Notes: generated by a model not told the origin, from the letters alone. A DNA stretch of 64,000 nt from Limnohabitans parvus II-B4 (GCF_003063455.1 NZ_NESN01000002.1:248001-312000), one strand, 5' to 3'; shown: positions 18,045 through 27,110, counted from the first letter of the stretch. Made by a program: numbers and translations.

Positions 18045-18422
18045 TCAGGCCAAATCGCGCAACACCTGCGGCTCAATGGCGGCCCACTCTTCGTCGGTAA
18101 ACAGCCGCGAACGGGTGTGAAACGCTTTGCCGGTGTTGCCTTCCAGCGAAAAGGTACCGCCCGAGCCTTCGATGACATCGATGATCAGCTGGGTGTGCTT
18201 CCAGTACTCGTATTGCGATTTGCTGATGTAAAAAGGCACCCCGCCCACATGGCCCAACAACACGTCGTAAGGCCCAATCGTCAGGTCGGTGGGCAAATAG
18301 CAATTGGCCGCACTGTTGTCGCAGCAGCCACCACTTTGGTGAAACATCAGCTCGCCGTATTGGGCTTTGAGTTCATCGATCAAGGCCAGCGCTTCGGGCG
18401 TGACCACCACACGTTCAACCAT
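18045..18422 (-). CDS. DUF779 family protein, partner of aldehyde dehydrogenase
   Basis: The 125-residue protein matches DUF779, a family commonly encoded beside AcoD/ExaC-type aldehyde dehydrogenases. The cysteine-rich HQSGGCCDNSAANC (about residues 28-41) and GHVGGVPFYISKSQYEYWKHTQLIIDV are typical. Of two in-frame ATGs, the one at 18422 is chosen because AGGAG lies six bases upstream; the other (18428) overlaps that site. The gene follows the aldehyde dehydrogenase with a strong terminator hairpin between them. Its biochemical role is not known to me. Confidence 0.87.
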   Translation of the reverse strand: MVERVVVTPEALALIDELKAQYGELMFHQSGGCCDNSAANCYLPTDLTIGPYDVLLGHVGGVPFYISKSQYEYWKHTQLIIDVIEGSGGTFSLEGNTGKAFHTRSRLFTDEEWAAIEPQVLRDLA

Positions 18423-18445
18423 GTTCATCTCCTGACATGCCAAGA

Positions 18446-18472
18446 CAAAAAGGGGCGGATCACTCCGCCCCT
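18446..18472 (-). terminator. Hairpin terminator between aldehyde dehydrogenase and DUF779 genes
   Basis: Read on the minus strand, a nine-base-pair stem AGGGGCGGA / TCCGCCCCT with a four-base loop is followed by TTTTG. It would stop or attenuate transcription after the aldehyde dehydrogenase, lowering read-through into the DUF779 gene. Confidence 0.75.
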
Positions 18473-18495
18473 GTGAGGATGACCGATTCAATCGA

Positions 18496-20016
18496 TCAGA
18501 AGAAGCCCAGCTTGCTCTCGCTGTAGCTGACCAAGAGGTTCTTGGTTTGCTGGTAGTGGTCGAGCATGACCTTGTGGGTTTCGCGGCCGATGCCGGACTC
18601 TTTGTAGCCACCAAACGCAGCGTGTGCGGGGTAAGCGTGGTAGCAGTTGGTCCACACACGACCGGCCTTGATGGCGCGACCCATGCGGTAGGCGACGTTG
18701 CCGTTGCGGCTCCACACGCCAGCGCCCAAACCATACAAAGTGTCGTTGGCGATTTCCAGGGCTTCGGCTTCGTCCTTGAAGGTGGTCACGGCCAACACGG
18801 GGCCAAAGATCTCTTCTTGGAAGATGCGCATTTTGTTGTGGCCTTTGAACAAGGTGGGCTGCACGTAGTAGCCGCCTTCGAGGTCACCACCCAAGTGGGC
18901 TTGTGAGCCACCGGCCAAGACTTCAGCGCCTTCTTGCTTGCCCAAGTCCAGGTAAGACAAGATCTTGGTCAGCTGTTCTTTGGACGCTTGTGCGCCCATC
19001 ATGCTGTCGGTGTCGAGTGGGTTTTGGTGCTTGATGGCGGCCACGCGCTTCAAGACACGCTCCATGAACTTGTCGTAGATGCTTTCTTGGATCAAGGCAC
19101 GCGATGGGCAAGTGCAGACCTCGCCTTGGTTGAACGCGAACAACACCAAACCTTCGATGGCTTTGTCGAGGAAACCATCGTCTTTGTCCATGATGTCGGC
19201 AAAGAAAATGTTGGGCGACTTGCCGCCGAGTTCGAGCGTGGCGGGGATCAGGTTGTTGGCAGCGGCTTGGGCGATAACACGGCCTGTGGAGGTCGAACCT
19301 GTGAAGGCGATCTTGGCGATGCGCTTGCTGGTGGCCAGTGGCATGCCGGCTTCGCGGCCATAGCCGTTGACGATGTTGAGCACGCCGGGGGGCAGCAAGT
19401 CAGCGATCAGCTCGGCCATGATCAAGATACTGATAGGGGTGGACTCGGCGGGCTTCAAAACCACGCAGTTGCCCGCACCAATGGCGGGGGCCAGTTTCCA
19501 GGCTGCCATCAAGATGGGGAAGTTCCAAGGAATGATCTGACCGACCACGCCCAGGGGTTCCTGGAAGTGATAAGCCACGGTGTTCTCGTCGATGTTGGAC
19601 AGCGCGCCTTCTTGCGCACGCAGGCAACCGGCGAAGTAACGGAAGTGGTCCACCGTCAGTGGAATGTCGGCGTTGAGCGTTTCGCGAATCGCTTTGCCGT
19701 TGTCCACGGTTTCGGCGTAAGCCAACATTTCCAGATTGGCTTCAATGCGGTCGGCAATTTTCAGCAAGATGTTGGCGCGGGTGGCCGCATCGGTCTTGCC
19801 CCAAGCGTCAGCGGCTTTGTGGGCGGCGTCCAGTGCCAGTTCGATGTCAGCGGCGTCTGAGCGCGCAGCCTGTGTGTAGACCTTGCCGCTGATGGGCGTG
19901 ATCACATCAAAGTATTGGCCTTTGACCGGGGCCACGAACTTGCCGCCGATAAAGTTGTCGTAACGGGCTTTGTATTGGACTTTGGCGCCTGCGGCGCCGG
20001 GTGCTGCGTAAATCAT
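18496..20016 (-). CDS. NAD-dependent aldehyde dehydrogenase, AcoD/ExaC type
   Basis: The 506-residue enzyme oxidises an aldehyde, probably acetaldehyde, to the acid with NAD. The family's cofactor and active-site blocks are complete: [26 protein letters not shown] with general base E262, and the nucleophile C301 in [11 protein letters not shown]. The N-terminus ([27 protein letters not shown]) and C-terminus ([14 protein letters not shown]) match AcoD/ExaC/AldB. Upstream lies a sigma-54 promoter and, divergently, an AcoR-like activator, so expression is likely induced by the aldehyde or its precursor (ethanol or acetoin). Confidence 0.93.
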   Translation of the reverse strand: MIYAAPGAAGAKVQYKARYDNFIGGKFVAPVKGQYFDVITPISGKVYTQAARSDAADIELALDAAHKAADAWGKTDAATRANILLKIADRIEANLEMLAYAETVDNGKAIRETLNADIPLTVDHFRYFAGCLRAQEGALSNIDENTVAYHFQEPLGVVGQIIPWNFPILMAAWKLAPAIGAGNCVVLKPAESTPISILIMAELIADLLPPGVLNIVNGYGREAGMPLATSKRIAKIAFTGSTSTGRVIAQAAANNLIPATLELGGKSPNIFFADIMDKDDGFLDKAIEGLVLFAFNQGEVCTCPSRALIQESIYDKFMERVLKRVAAIKHQNPLDTDSMMGAQASKEQLTKILSYLDLGKQEGAEVLAGGSQAHLGGDLEGGYYVQPTLFKGHNKMRIFQEEIFGPVLAVTTFKDEAEALEIANDTLYGLGAGVWSRNGNVAYRMGRAIKAGRVWTNCYHAYPAHAAFGGYKESGIGRETHKVMLDHYQQTKNLLVSYSESKLGFF

Positions 20017-20087
20017 GTGTGTCTCCAGTTTCAGATGTTTGATTCAGACTTGGTGCAGCACTCAGGGTGTTGCACACGCCTGCTTCT

Positions 20088-20104
20088 TTGCAAGTGCAAT
20101 GCCA
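20088..20104 (-). promoter_or_regulatory. Sigma-54 (-24/-12) promoter of the aldehyde dehydrogenase gene
   Basis: On the minus strand the sequence is TGGCATTGCACTTGCAA, against the consensus TGGCAC-N5-TTGCA. The invariant GG and GC are separated by exactly 10 bases. It lies about 72-88 bases before the start codon and opposite an AcoR-like sigma-54 activator gene. Confidence 0.85.
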
Positions 20105-20220
20105 ACACGGCGCACATCAGGGTATTCACCGAGGCCCAGACTGAAATTGAGCTGACACAGGTCAAACAGCGCCCCATTGCCCAGACAAAGTGCGCTAAAC
20201 AATGTCCACTGTCCGCCTGC

Positions 20221-20250
20221 TGTCAGCGACACCTGTCACAAATTGAGACA
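20221..20250. promoter_or_regulatory. Candidate enhancer sites for the AcoR-like activator
   Basis: Two adjacent inverted repeats lie in the divergent gap: TGTC-AGC-GACA (20221-20231) and TGTCACAAATTGAGACA (20234-20250), the latter with eight-base arms and one mismatch. They are about 130 bases upstream of the sigma-54 promoter, a normal distance for an enhancer. The assignment to this activator is inferred. The rest of the 331-base gap (20017-20347) shows no gene. Confidence 0.6.
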
Positions 20251-20347
20251 CTTGATCACGGTCTTTGCTGCGAGTCCTTGCGTTGCAGGTACTGGCCCCT
20301 AGACTGAGGACATAAAAAATGAGGCCACACGCCTACGGAGACAAGCC

Positions 20348-22243
20348 ATGCGCACCCACGCCATATTGCCCACCCCCCAACTCAGGCAGGCCAGACTACA
20401 ACTGGTCGAGCATGGCATTACCCCGACAGCGCAAATCGATGCCTTGGTGAGCCGATCGTGGCATCGCAGCTTGGCGGCAGGCCTTTCACCCATCGGGCGT
20501 CTGGACTGCTTGGACAACCTGGCAGGCAGCAGCCTGCAACGTGCACGGACCCTCAACCACGACTTGATCAGCCATTCAGAGCCGGTCATGGAATACTTGT
20601 TCGAACAAGTGCGACAGAGCCACAGCATGGTGATCCTGGCCGATGCCCAAGGGGTGTTGATGCACACACTGGGTGACCTGGATTTCTTGAACAAAGCAGA
20701 TCGTGTGGCCCTGCGTTGCGGCGCATCGTGGGCAGAAAATCAACGCGGCACCAACGCGATCGGGACAGCCTTGGCAGAAGCCAATGAGGTGGAAATCAAC
20801 GGCGCTGAACACTATCTCGACCGCAATGGCTTTCTGACGTGTGCGGCCGCACCCATCCTGTCGGCTCAAGGCAAGCTCATGGGTATTCTGGATATTTCCG
20901 GCGATCATCGCAGTCGACATCCTCACACCTTGGGTTTGGTCTCGACCGCTGCACGCATGATCGAAAACAGCCTGGTCCTGTCTTCTTGTCGTCAGCAAAT
21001 ACTGGTTCAACTCCATGCCAAGGCGGAAGGCATTGGCACCGTTGCACAAGGCGTGCTGGCTTTCTCCGAAGATGGCTGGCTGGTGGGGGCCAACCGCAAA
21101 GCGCTCGATTTACTCGGTCTACGCCATGCCGACATGCACACCGTCAGCTGGCCTCAGTTGTTTGAAGAAGCCTTCGAGCGATTGCTGAGCGCACAACAGC
21201 GCAACAAAGGCCGCCCCAGCCAACTGCACACCGTGCAAGGCGGCATTTTTTATGCGCAACTGCACAGTCAGAGCCAGGCCCAACAAAGTGTCACCATCAC
21301 CCTTGCCCCGACTCGCGATGCACTGAGCCAACTGAACAGCGGTGACCCTCTGTGGCAGCAGGCGGCCGACAAAGCTCGCAGAGTCATGGATAAAAACATC
21401 CCTTTGCTCATCACGGGTGAGTCAGGTGTCGGCAAAGAGCTTTTTGCCCAAGCTGTTCACCAATGCTCTGCTCGCAAAGACAAACCTTTCATCGCCGTCA
21501 ATTGCGCAGCCGTGCCTGAGCACCTGATCGAAGCCGAACTTTTCGGCTATGTGGGAGGCGCATTCACAGGCGCAGCCAAAAACGGCATGCCCGGCAAACT
21601 GCGCGAAGCCCACGGCGGCACCCTGTTTCTGGATGAAATTGGTGACATGCCACTGGGCTTGCAAACGCGCTTGCTGAGAGTGCTGCAAGAACGCACGGTC
21701 ACGCCTTTGGGCAGCAGTGCCGCCATTGCCGTGGACTTTGCGCTGATGGGTGCGACCCACCAAAATTTGCGTCAAGCCATCGATCAGGGACGCTTCCGTA
21801 GTGACTTGTACTATCGCATCAACGGTCTGAGTTTGCACCTGCCCGCCCTGCGTGAACGCACCGACCTGCAAACGCTAACGCAAACGATCCTGCAAAAATT
21901 CGCCCCTGATGCTGATCTGAGCCTGCATCCTGAAGTGAGCACGGCCATGGCAGCATTCGACTGGCCCGGAAATTTGCGGCAACTTAGCCATGTTTTGCGT
22001 ACTGCTGTTGCTTTGTTGGACCCGCATGAAACACAAATCAACTGGGTCCATTTGCCCGACGATTTGGCCGAGGATTTACAGCGCTGCGCCCAAACCCTGA
22101 CGCCGCAGGCACCTGCCCAAAACCTGCATGCACTGTCGCTCAAAGCGATCGAGCACGCCCTTGAAAATGCAAGGGGCAATGTCTCAGCGGCGGCCAGGCA
22201 GCTGGGGATCAGCCGCCAAACGCTGTACCGCAAGCTCCAATGA
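20348..22243 (+). CDS. Sigma-54-dependent activator, AcoR-like
   Basis: The 631-residue protein has an N-terminal GAF sensor region (about 80-220), an AAA+ domain (about 340-560) and a C-terminal Fis-type helix-turn-helix (NVSAAARQLGISRQTLYRKLQ). Walker A is GESGVGKE, the sigma-54 contact loop is GAFTGA, and Walker B is GGTLFLDEIGD. There is no receiver domain, so it answers to a small molecule rather than a kinase. It is divergent from the aldehyde dehydrogenase with a -24/-12 promoter, the classic AcoR/AcoD arrangement. The ligand may be acetoin, ethanol or acetaldehyde. Confidence 0.93.
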   Translation: MRTHAILPTPQLRQARLQLVEHGITPTAQIDALVSRSWHRSLAAGLSPIGRLDCLDNLAGSSLQRARTLNHDLISHSEPVMEYLFEQVRQSHSMVILADAQGVLMHTLGDLDFLNKADRVALRCGASWAENQRGTNAIGTALAEANEVEINGAEHYLDRNGFLTCAAAPILSAQGKLMGILDISGDHRSRHPHTLGLVSTAARMIENSLVLSSCRQQILVQLHAKAEGIGTVAQGVLAFSEDGWLVGANRKALDLLGLRHADMHTVSWPQLFEEAFERLLSAQQRNKGRPSQLHTVQGGIFYAQLHSQSQAQQSVTITLAPTRDALSQLNSGDPLWQQAADKARRVMDKNIPLLITGESGVGKELFAQAVHQCSARKDKPFIAVNCAAVPEHLIEAELFGYVGGAFTGAAKNGMPGKLREAHGGTLFLDEIGDMPLGLQTRLLRVLQERTVTPLGSSAAIAVDFALMGATHQNLRQAIDQGRFRSDLYYRINGLSLHLPALRERTDLQTLTQTILQKFAPDADLSLHPEVSTAMAAFDWPGNLRQLSHVLRTAVALLDPHETQINWVHLPDDLAEDLQRCAQTLTPQAPAQNLHALSLKAIEHALENARGNVSAAARQLGISRQTLYRKLQ

Positions 22244-22316
22244 ATTCGGTCATCTGCGCGACCGATCCTTTGATGCACTTTCTTTAAACTGGCCTGCGAA
22301 CTATTTGGAGACTCCC

Positions 22317-22967
22317 ATGCTCACACTCTGCGGCTTCGCAGCCAGTAATTACCACAACAAAGTCAAATTCGCCTTGCTCGAAAAGGGCGTGCCATTTGAA
22401 GAAGAACTGGCCTGGGTCGGTGCCACCGACGCTTCGGCCAGCCCCTTGGGCAAAGTGCCTTACCTGAAGACACCCGATGGCGCGATGTGCGAGTCGGCTG
22501 TGATGCTCGAGTACATCGAGCAAAAGTACCCGCAAAACCCCCTGATCCCTGCCGATCCCTTTGCCGCCGCCAAGGTGCGTGAGCTGGCTCTGTTTCTGGA
22601 CCTGCACTTGGAACTGGTTGCACGCAACCTCTACCCCGAAGCCTTTTTTGGCGGCAAGGTGAGCGATTCGGTCAAAGAAAAAGTCGGTGCGCAGCTTGAG
22701 AAAAACGTCGCGGCCTTTGCCAAACTCGCCAAGTTCGCCCCCTTTGTAGCGGGCGACAGCCTGACGCTGGCCGATTGCGCCGCCGTCACGCATTTGCCTC
22801 TGGTCTCGGGCGCCACCAAGCTGGTTTACGGGAAAGACTTCCTCGCCGATCTGCCGGTACGTGACTACCTCAAAATGATGGGCGAGCGCCCGCACATGCA
22901 AAAAGTCAACGCCGACCGCAAAGCCAATATGGATTTGATGATGTCGCGCATGAAAGCCAAGAGCTGA
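22317..22967 (+). CDS. Glutathione S-transferase family protein
   Basis: The 216-residue protein has an N-terminal thioredoxin-fold domain (MLTLCGFAASNYHNKVKFALLEKG, then LGKVPYLKTPDGAMCESAVMLEYIE) and a C-terminal helical domain with DSLTLADCAAVTHLP. The start at 22317 is set by TTGGAG six bases upstream; a much longer frame through the end of the activator gene is rejected. The Ser/Asn near residue 10 could be the glutathione-activating residue. The substrate is unknown. It follows the AcoR-like gene by 73 bases but is probably transcribed separately. Confidence 0.9.
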   Translation: MLTLCGFAASNYHNKVKFALLEKGVPFEEELAWVGATDASASPLGKVPYLKTPDGAMCESAVMLEYIEQKYPQNPLIPADPFAAAKVRELALFLDLHLELVARNLYPEAFFGGKVSDSVKEKVGAQLEKNVAAFAKLAKFAPFVAGDSLTLADCAAVTHLPLVSGATKLVYGKDFLADLPVRDYLKMMGERPHMQKVNADRKANMDLMMSRMKAKS

Positions 22968-22985
22968 GTCTGTGCGCTTGAGCAC

Positions 22986-23049
22986 CTGATGCAGATCAAC
23001 CCCGGCCCGTGGCTCATGTCACGCGGCAGCGGGGGTTGACCCACATCAA
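22986..23049 (+). promoter_or_regulatory. Two FNR/ANR-type boxes upstream of the DksA/TraR-like gene
   Basis: CTGAT-GCAG-ATCAA (22986-22999) and TTGAC-CCAC-ATCAA (23036-23049) each resemble the FNR consensus TTGAT-N4-ATCAA, and their centres are exactly 50 bases apart. The second lies 34 bases before the start codon of the next gene. This suggests low-oxygen or nitric-oxide control, which is inferred from sequence only. Confidence 0.5.
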
Positions 23050-23082
23050 TACCGCGCCACAAGAGGCGCCTAGGATGAAGCC

Positions 23083-23454
23083 ATGACTTCATCCCACCCA
23101 CCCTCCCTCTCCGCCCACCGCGAGCGCCTTTTGCATGAGCGCACGCAACTGTTGCAGCGCATCGCCCAAGAGCGTGGCGGTCTGGTCTCTCGCGCCGACA
23201 TGGCCGCTGAACACGATGTGCGGAGTTTTGACGACCGGGCCCAAGCCATTTCCGAGCGCAATGACGAGTTCGCCATGAACGAACACGAAACGGCTGAGCT
23301 GGGAGACATCGAAGCCGCACTGGAACGCATAGATGCGAGCACCTATGGCCAGTGCACCGACTGCGGCGTGCGCATTCCGTCCGCTCGGCTCAATGCCTAT
23401 CCCACCGCAAAGCGCTGCATCGATTGCCAGACATTGAAAGAACAACACCGCTGA
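23083..23454 (+). CDS. DksA/TraR family C4 zinc-finger protein
   Basis: The 123-residue protein has an N-terminal helical part (residues about 8-70) and a C-terminal zinc finger CTDC-(X)-CIDC (YGQCTDCGVRIPSARLNAYPTAKRCIDCQ). It resembles short DksA/TraR relatives that bind the RNA polymerase secondary channel. It lacks the typical length of true DksA (about 150) and the canonical acidic coiled-coil tip was not identified, so a distinct role is likely. AGGA lies eight bases upstream of the ATG. FNR-like boxes upstream suggest an anaerobic or stress signal. Confidence 0.85.
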   Translation: MTSSHPPSLSAHRERLLHERTQLLQRIAQERGGLVSRADMAAEHDVRSFDDRAQAISERNDEFAMNEHETAELGDIEAALERIDASTYGQCTDCGVRIPSARLNAYPTAKRCIDCQTLKEQHR

Positions 23455-23475
23455 CTTTGCAAGGAGGCCCCCTGC

Positions 23476-23949
23476 TTGAGCTTGTGCATGGCTCAAGCCC
23501 ATCTTGGGCTCAAGATCGCTGATATGCTTTCGGACATGCACAGCCTGTTCCACTTCGCTTTTCACGTCACCGACCTCGACGAGGCCCGCCGGTTTTATGG
23601 GGGCGTGCTCGGTTGCCAAGAGGGTCGCTCTACCCACACCTGGGTGGACTTTGACTTTTTCACGCACCAGATTTCCCTGCACCTGGGCGAGCCTTTCAAG
23701 ACCACCCTGACAGGCCATGTCGGCGAGCATCTGGTGCCGATGCCGCACTTCGGTCTGGTCTTGCAAAAGGACGACTGGCAAGCACTGGCCAACCGCCTGC
23801 AAGCGGCACACATGCAATTTGTGGTCGAACCCCACCTGCGCTTTGCAGGACAACCGGGCGAGCAATGGACGATGTTCTTCATGGACCCGTTTGGCAACCC
23901 GATCGAGGTCAAAGGCTTTGCCGACCTGAACACGGTTTACGCGAGCTGA
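23476..23949 (+). CDS. VOC/glyoxalase-family protein
   Basis: The product is a VOC-superfamily protein with the start FHFAFHVTDLDEARRFYGGVLGCQEGRS and the late block WTMFFMDPFGNPIEVKGF, matching a family of small bacterial glyoxalase-like proteins of unknown function. The start is uncertain. A TTG at 23476 has a strong AAGGAGG eight bases upstream and gives 157 residues, whereas homologues usually begin near MHSLFHF (ATG at 23536, no obvious ribosome site). Metal ligand candidates are a His in FHV and the Glu in IEVKGF. It follows the zinc-finger gene by 21 bases. Confidence 0.82.
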   Translation: MSLCMAQAHLGLKIADMLSDMHSLFHFAFHVTDLDEARRFYGGVLGCQEGRSTHTWVDFDFFTHQISLHLGEPFKTTLTGHVGEHLVPMPHFGLVLQKDDWQALANRLQAAHMQFVVEPHLRFAGQPGEQWTMFFMDPFGNPIEVKGFADLNTVYAS

Positions 23950-23955
23950 TCGGTC

Positions 23956-24555
23956 ATGGAACACACTTTTGCTTCTGCCACCATCTTGCTGCTGTTGATC
24001 ACCGATCCGCTGGGCAACATCCCCATTTTTGTCAACACCTTGCGGGCCGTGCCCCCTGAGCGGCGCGCCCGCGTCATCGTGCGTGAAGTGCTGATTGCCT
24101 TTGGCCTGCTGCTGTCGTTCATGTTTGTCGGGCAATCGTTCTTGAAGGCCATGAGCCTGTCGGATGTGTCTTTGCAAATTGGCGGGGCCGTCGTGCTGTT
24201 TTTGATCGCACTGCGCATGATCTTTCCGCCACCGCCACAAGACTCCCCCGTGCCTTTGGCTGAGCCCTTGATCGTGCCCTTGGCCATTCCCGCCTTGGCC
24301 GGCCCTTCGGCCATGGCCACCGTGTTGTTGTTGGTCAGCCAAGCGCCCGAGCGTCGGCTGGAGTGGGTAGCCGCCCTGACCGTGACCATGGCCGTCTGTG
24401 CTGTGGTGCTGCTGTTGGCCGAGCGTTTGCAGCGCGTGGTGGGCTTGCGCGTGGTCTCGGCTTTTGAGCGCTTGATGGGGCTGATTCTGGTCTCCATCTC
24501 GGTGGAGATGCTGATCCGGGGCCTGAAGTCTCTGGCGCAAAGTTGGCCCCACTGA
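23956..24555 (+). CDS. MarC family membrane protein
   Basis: The 199-residue protein has about six hydrophobic segments and the MarC/NAAT signatures ITDPLGNIPIFV near the N-terminus and PLAIPALAGPSAMATVLLL in the middle. MarC proteins are inner-membrane proteins of unclear transport function; despite the name, a role in multiple antibiotic resistance was not upheld. It starts six bases after the VOC gene and may be co-transcribed. It converges on mrdA. Confidence 0.9.
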   Translation: MEHTFASATILLLLITDPLGNIPIFVNTLRAVPPERRARVIVREVLIAFGLLLSFMFVGQSFLKAMSLSDVSLQIGGAVVLFLIALRMIFPPPPQDSPVPLAEPLIVPLAIPALAGPSAMATVLLLVSQAPERRLEWVAALTVTMAVCAVVLLLAERLQRVVGLRVVSAFERLMGLILVSISVEMLIRGLKSLAQSWPH

Positions 24556-24612
24556 ACCCAGTGTTCCGCCCCTGAGTTCTGAAGCTCGCCCCCGCAGAAC
24601 AAAGGCCAGCGA

Positions 24613-26586
24613 TCAGTTCGTCCTGCTGCTTTCCAGTGGCACATCCTTTTTGGATCGGGGTGTACCAATCGGCCTGCCCGATTGGCCTTTTTGGGTCGCA
24701 GCAATGTCCTCTTCGCTGGGGTATTGGCCCAACAGCCAATAGTCAAAAACACGCCGGGCAATGGGGGCCGCCGCCGCTGCGCCGAAACCAGCGTTCTCCA
24801 CCACCACCGCCAGCGCAATTTTGGGGGCATCAGCGGGCGCATAGGCCATGTACAAGGCATGGTCGCGCTGGTACTCGGCCAGTTTAGCGGCGTTGTATTT
24901 GTCTTTTTGGCCAATGGTGACAGCTTGCGCCGTACCGGTTTTGCCAGCGCTCTGGTAGCCCGCACCGGCAAACACCTGTGCCGATGTCCCCGAGGTCACC
25001 ACCCCGACAAGGCCATTGCGCACCACCGCAATGTGATCGGGCGCATAACCCAACTCCACCGGCTCCGTCGTGGTGGTTGACGCTTGGGCATGGGTCAGGG
25101 CATCTTGCGTGGCACGCACCACGCGAGGGGCAAATTTGCGCCCCCCGCTGGCAATGGTGGCGGTGGCCGATGCCAGCTGCACCATGGTGAAAGCGTTGTA
25201 GCCCTGGCCAATGCCCAGCGAGATGGTTTCGCCGCCGAACCATTTTTTCTGCTCGGGCCTTTTGTAATAGTTGCGCTTCCACTCGGTGCTGGGCAGCACA
25301 CCACGCACCTCACCAGGCAAATCAATGCCAGTGATCTGACCAAAGCCCAAAGGCTTCATGAAGTCATGGATCGCATCGACCCCCATCTCATTGGCCAGCG
25401 AGTAGTAATAAACGTTGCTGGACAGCGTGATCGAACGCACCATGTCAACAGGCCCCAGCCCGGAATCGCCATGACTTCGAAAAGTGTGCCCACCATAAGA
25501 CCACGAACCCGCATCGTTGATGATGGTGCTGGCACTGCGTTTGCCTGTGGTCAATGCGCCTAGCGCCATGAAGGGTTTGTAGGTCGAGCCAGGCGGATAG
25601 GTGCCACGCAAGGCGCGGTTGAGCAAGGGTTTGTCGGGCGACTCGTTGAGGGACTGCCAACTCTCGACATCAATGCCCTCGACAAACAAATTGGGATCGA
25701 ACGTGGGCTTGCTGACAAATGCCAAGACCTCACCCGTTTCAGGGTCCATCGCCACCAGTGCGCCACGGCGATTGCCAAACAAATCTTCGATCATCTTTTG
25801 AAGATGGATGTCGATCGACAACACCACGTTCTGCCCTGGCGTGGCCAGACGGCTGGACAGGCTTCGCGTGGCTCGACCACCGGCCGAGGTTTCAACCCGG
25901 TTCACGCCCGTGATGCCATGCAACTCCCGTTCGTAACGTTGCTCAACACCCAGCTTGCCAATGTATTCCGTGCCCCGGTAATTGCCCACATCGTCGTCGT
26001 CTTCGATGCGTTCTTTTTCGCGTGCATTGATCCGACCGATATAGCCCACCACATGGCTGGCCAACTCGCCATAGGGGTACTGCCTGAACAAGCGCGCCTT
26101 GATTTCAACACCCGGAAACCGGTAGCGCTGCGCACTGAAACGGGCCACCTCTGCGTCATTCAAGCGGGTGCGTATGGGCAAAGAGTCAAAACTGCGCGAC
26201 TCTTCTCGCAGGCGCTTGAAACGGCGGCGGTCTTTGCTCTGAATGTCCACCAGCTCGCCCAGTGCATCGATCGTGGCTTCCAGATCGGCCACTTTGGAGG
26301 GCGTGATTTCCAGCGTGTAAGCCGAGTAATTGCTGGCCAGTTCTACACCGTTGCGGTCCAAAATGGTGCCGCGTGGCGGGACGGTCGGAATCACGGCCGT
26401 GCGGTTGTTTTCAGCCTGCTCCAGCAGGTCTTCATGGCGCACGATTTGCAAATAAGACAAACGAACCGCCACCAGCACAAAGCACACCAGCACGACCACC
26501 TGAACAACGAGCACACGGCTGCGAAACCGGTAGAGATCGGCCTCGTTATCACGCAACTCGGCAAGTGAAGGCAGCCACAGTGACAT
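24613..26586 (-). CDS. mrdA: Penicillin-binding protein 2 (elongasome transpeptidase)
   Basis: The 657-residue protein cross-links peptidoglycan during rod elongation. One transmembrane helix (about 25-48) is followed by the PBP dimerisation domain (PPRGTILDRNGVELASN) and the transpeptidase domain with SxxK as STYK, SxN as SSN, and KTG as KTGTAQ. The start at 26586 (MSLWLPS) is preferred to a TTG two codons upstream that overlaps the mreD stop. It ends the mreBCD-mrdA unit. The usual neighbour rodA is not next; marC converges there instead. Confidence 0.96.
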   Translation of the reverse strand: MSLWLPSLAELRDNEADLYRFRSRVLVVQVVVLVCFVLVAVRLSYLQIVRHEDLLEQAENNRTAVIPTVPPRGTILDRNGVELASNYSAYTLEITPSKVADLEATIDALGELVDIQSKDRRRFKRLREESRSFDSLPIRTRLNDAEVARFSAQRYRFPGVEIKARLFRQYPYGELASHVVGYIGRINAREKERIEDDDDVGNYRGTEYIGKLGVEQRYERELHGITGVNRVETSAGGRATRSLSSRLATPGQNVVLSIDIHLQKMIEDLFGNRRGALVAMDPETGEVLAFVSKPTFDPNLFVEGIDVESWQSLNESPDKPLLNRALRGTYPPGSTYKPFMALGALTTGKRSASTIINDAGSWSYGGHTFRSHGDSGLGPVDMVRSITLSSNVYYYSLANEMGVDAIHDFMKPLGFGQITGIDLPGEVRGVLPSTEWKRNYYKRPEQKKWFGGETISLGIGQGYNAFTMVQLASATATIASGGRKFAPRVVRATQDALTHAQASTTTTEPVELGYAPDHIAVVRNGLVGVVTSGTSAQVFAGAGYQSAGKTGTAQAVTIGQKDKYNAAKLAEYQRDHALYMAYAPADAPKIALAVVVENAGFGAAAAAPIARRVFDYWLLGQYPSEEDIAATQKGQSGRPIGTPRSKKDVPLESSRTN

Positions 26587-26588
26587 GG

Positions 26589-27110
26589 TCAAAGAGGCCG
26601 GATGTTGTCAGGGTCAAACGCTCGCCGCTGGGGTGCGAGCAGCAATGCGCCGATCATGGGCCACAGGGCCGCCTGCATCAAGGGCGCAAACAGCTGGCTC
26701 CAATGCGGCCAGGCATCCTGCACGATCAGGCGGGTCGCCCACTCCAACAAAGAAGCGATCACGAACAGCGGCGCAATTTGCAAGGTCTGCTCGCGCAGCG
26801 GAAACCAAAGCAAGCGCCGTTGCACGGCAATGGCCATGCTGCTCAGCACCACATACGACAAAGCGTTTTGCCCCAGCAAGGCCGACTCGTGCACATCCAG
26901 CGCCAAGCCCAGCACAAAGGCCAACACCAAGCCCACGCGCCGGGGTTGGTACACGTTCCAGAACACCACCACGATGGCCAGGACATCGGGCAGCCAGCGC
27001 CACCCCGTCAAACCCAGCAACATGTTCATCAGCAGCCCCACCACCAAAGTCAAGGCAATGAAGCGGGGATTGGCGGGCAGCAGCAGCGGTCGGCCTGCGG
27101 GCATGATCAT
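26589..27110 (-). CDS. mreD: Rod shape-determining membrane protein MreD
   Basis: The 173-residue hydrophobic protein has about five transmembrane segments and the family blocks MNMLLG, VVVFWNVYQPRRVGLVLAFVLGLALDVHESALLGQNALSYVVLS. It is part of the elongasome with MreC and MreB. It overlaps mreC by four bases (ATGA), giving translational coupling. Confidence 0.95.
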   Translation of the reverse strand: MIMPAGRPLLLPANPRFIALTLVVGLLMNMLLGLTGWRWLPDVLAIVVVFWNVYQPRRVGLVLAFVLGLALDVHESALLGQNALSYVVLSSMAIAVQRRLLWFPLREQTLQIAPLFVIASLLEWATRLIVQDAWPHWSQLFAPLMQAALWPMIGALLLAPQRRAFDPDNIRPL

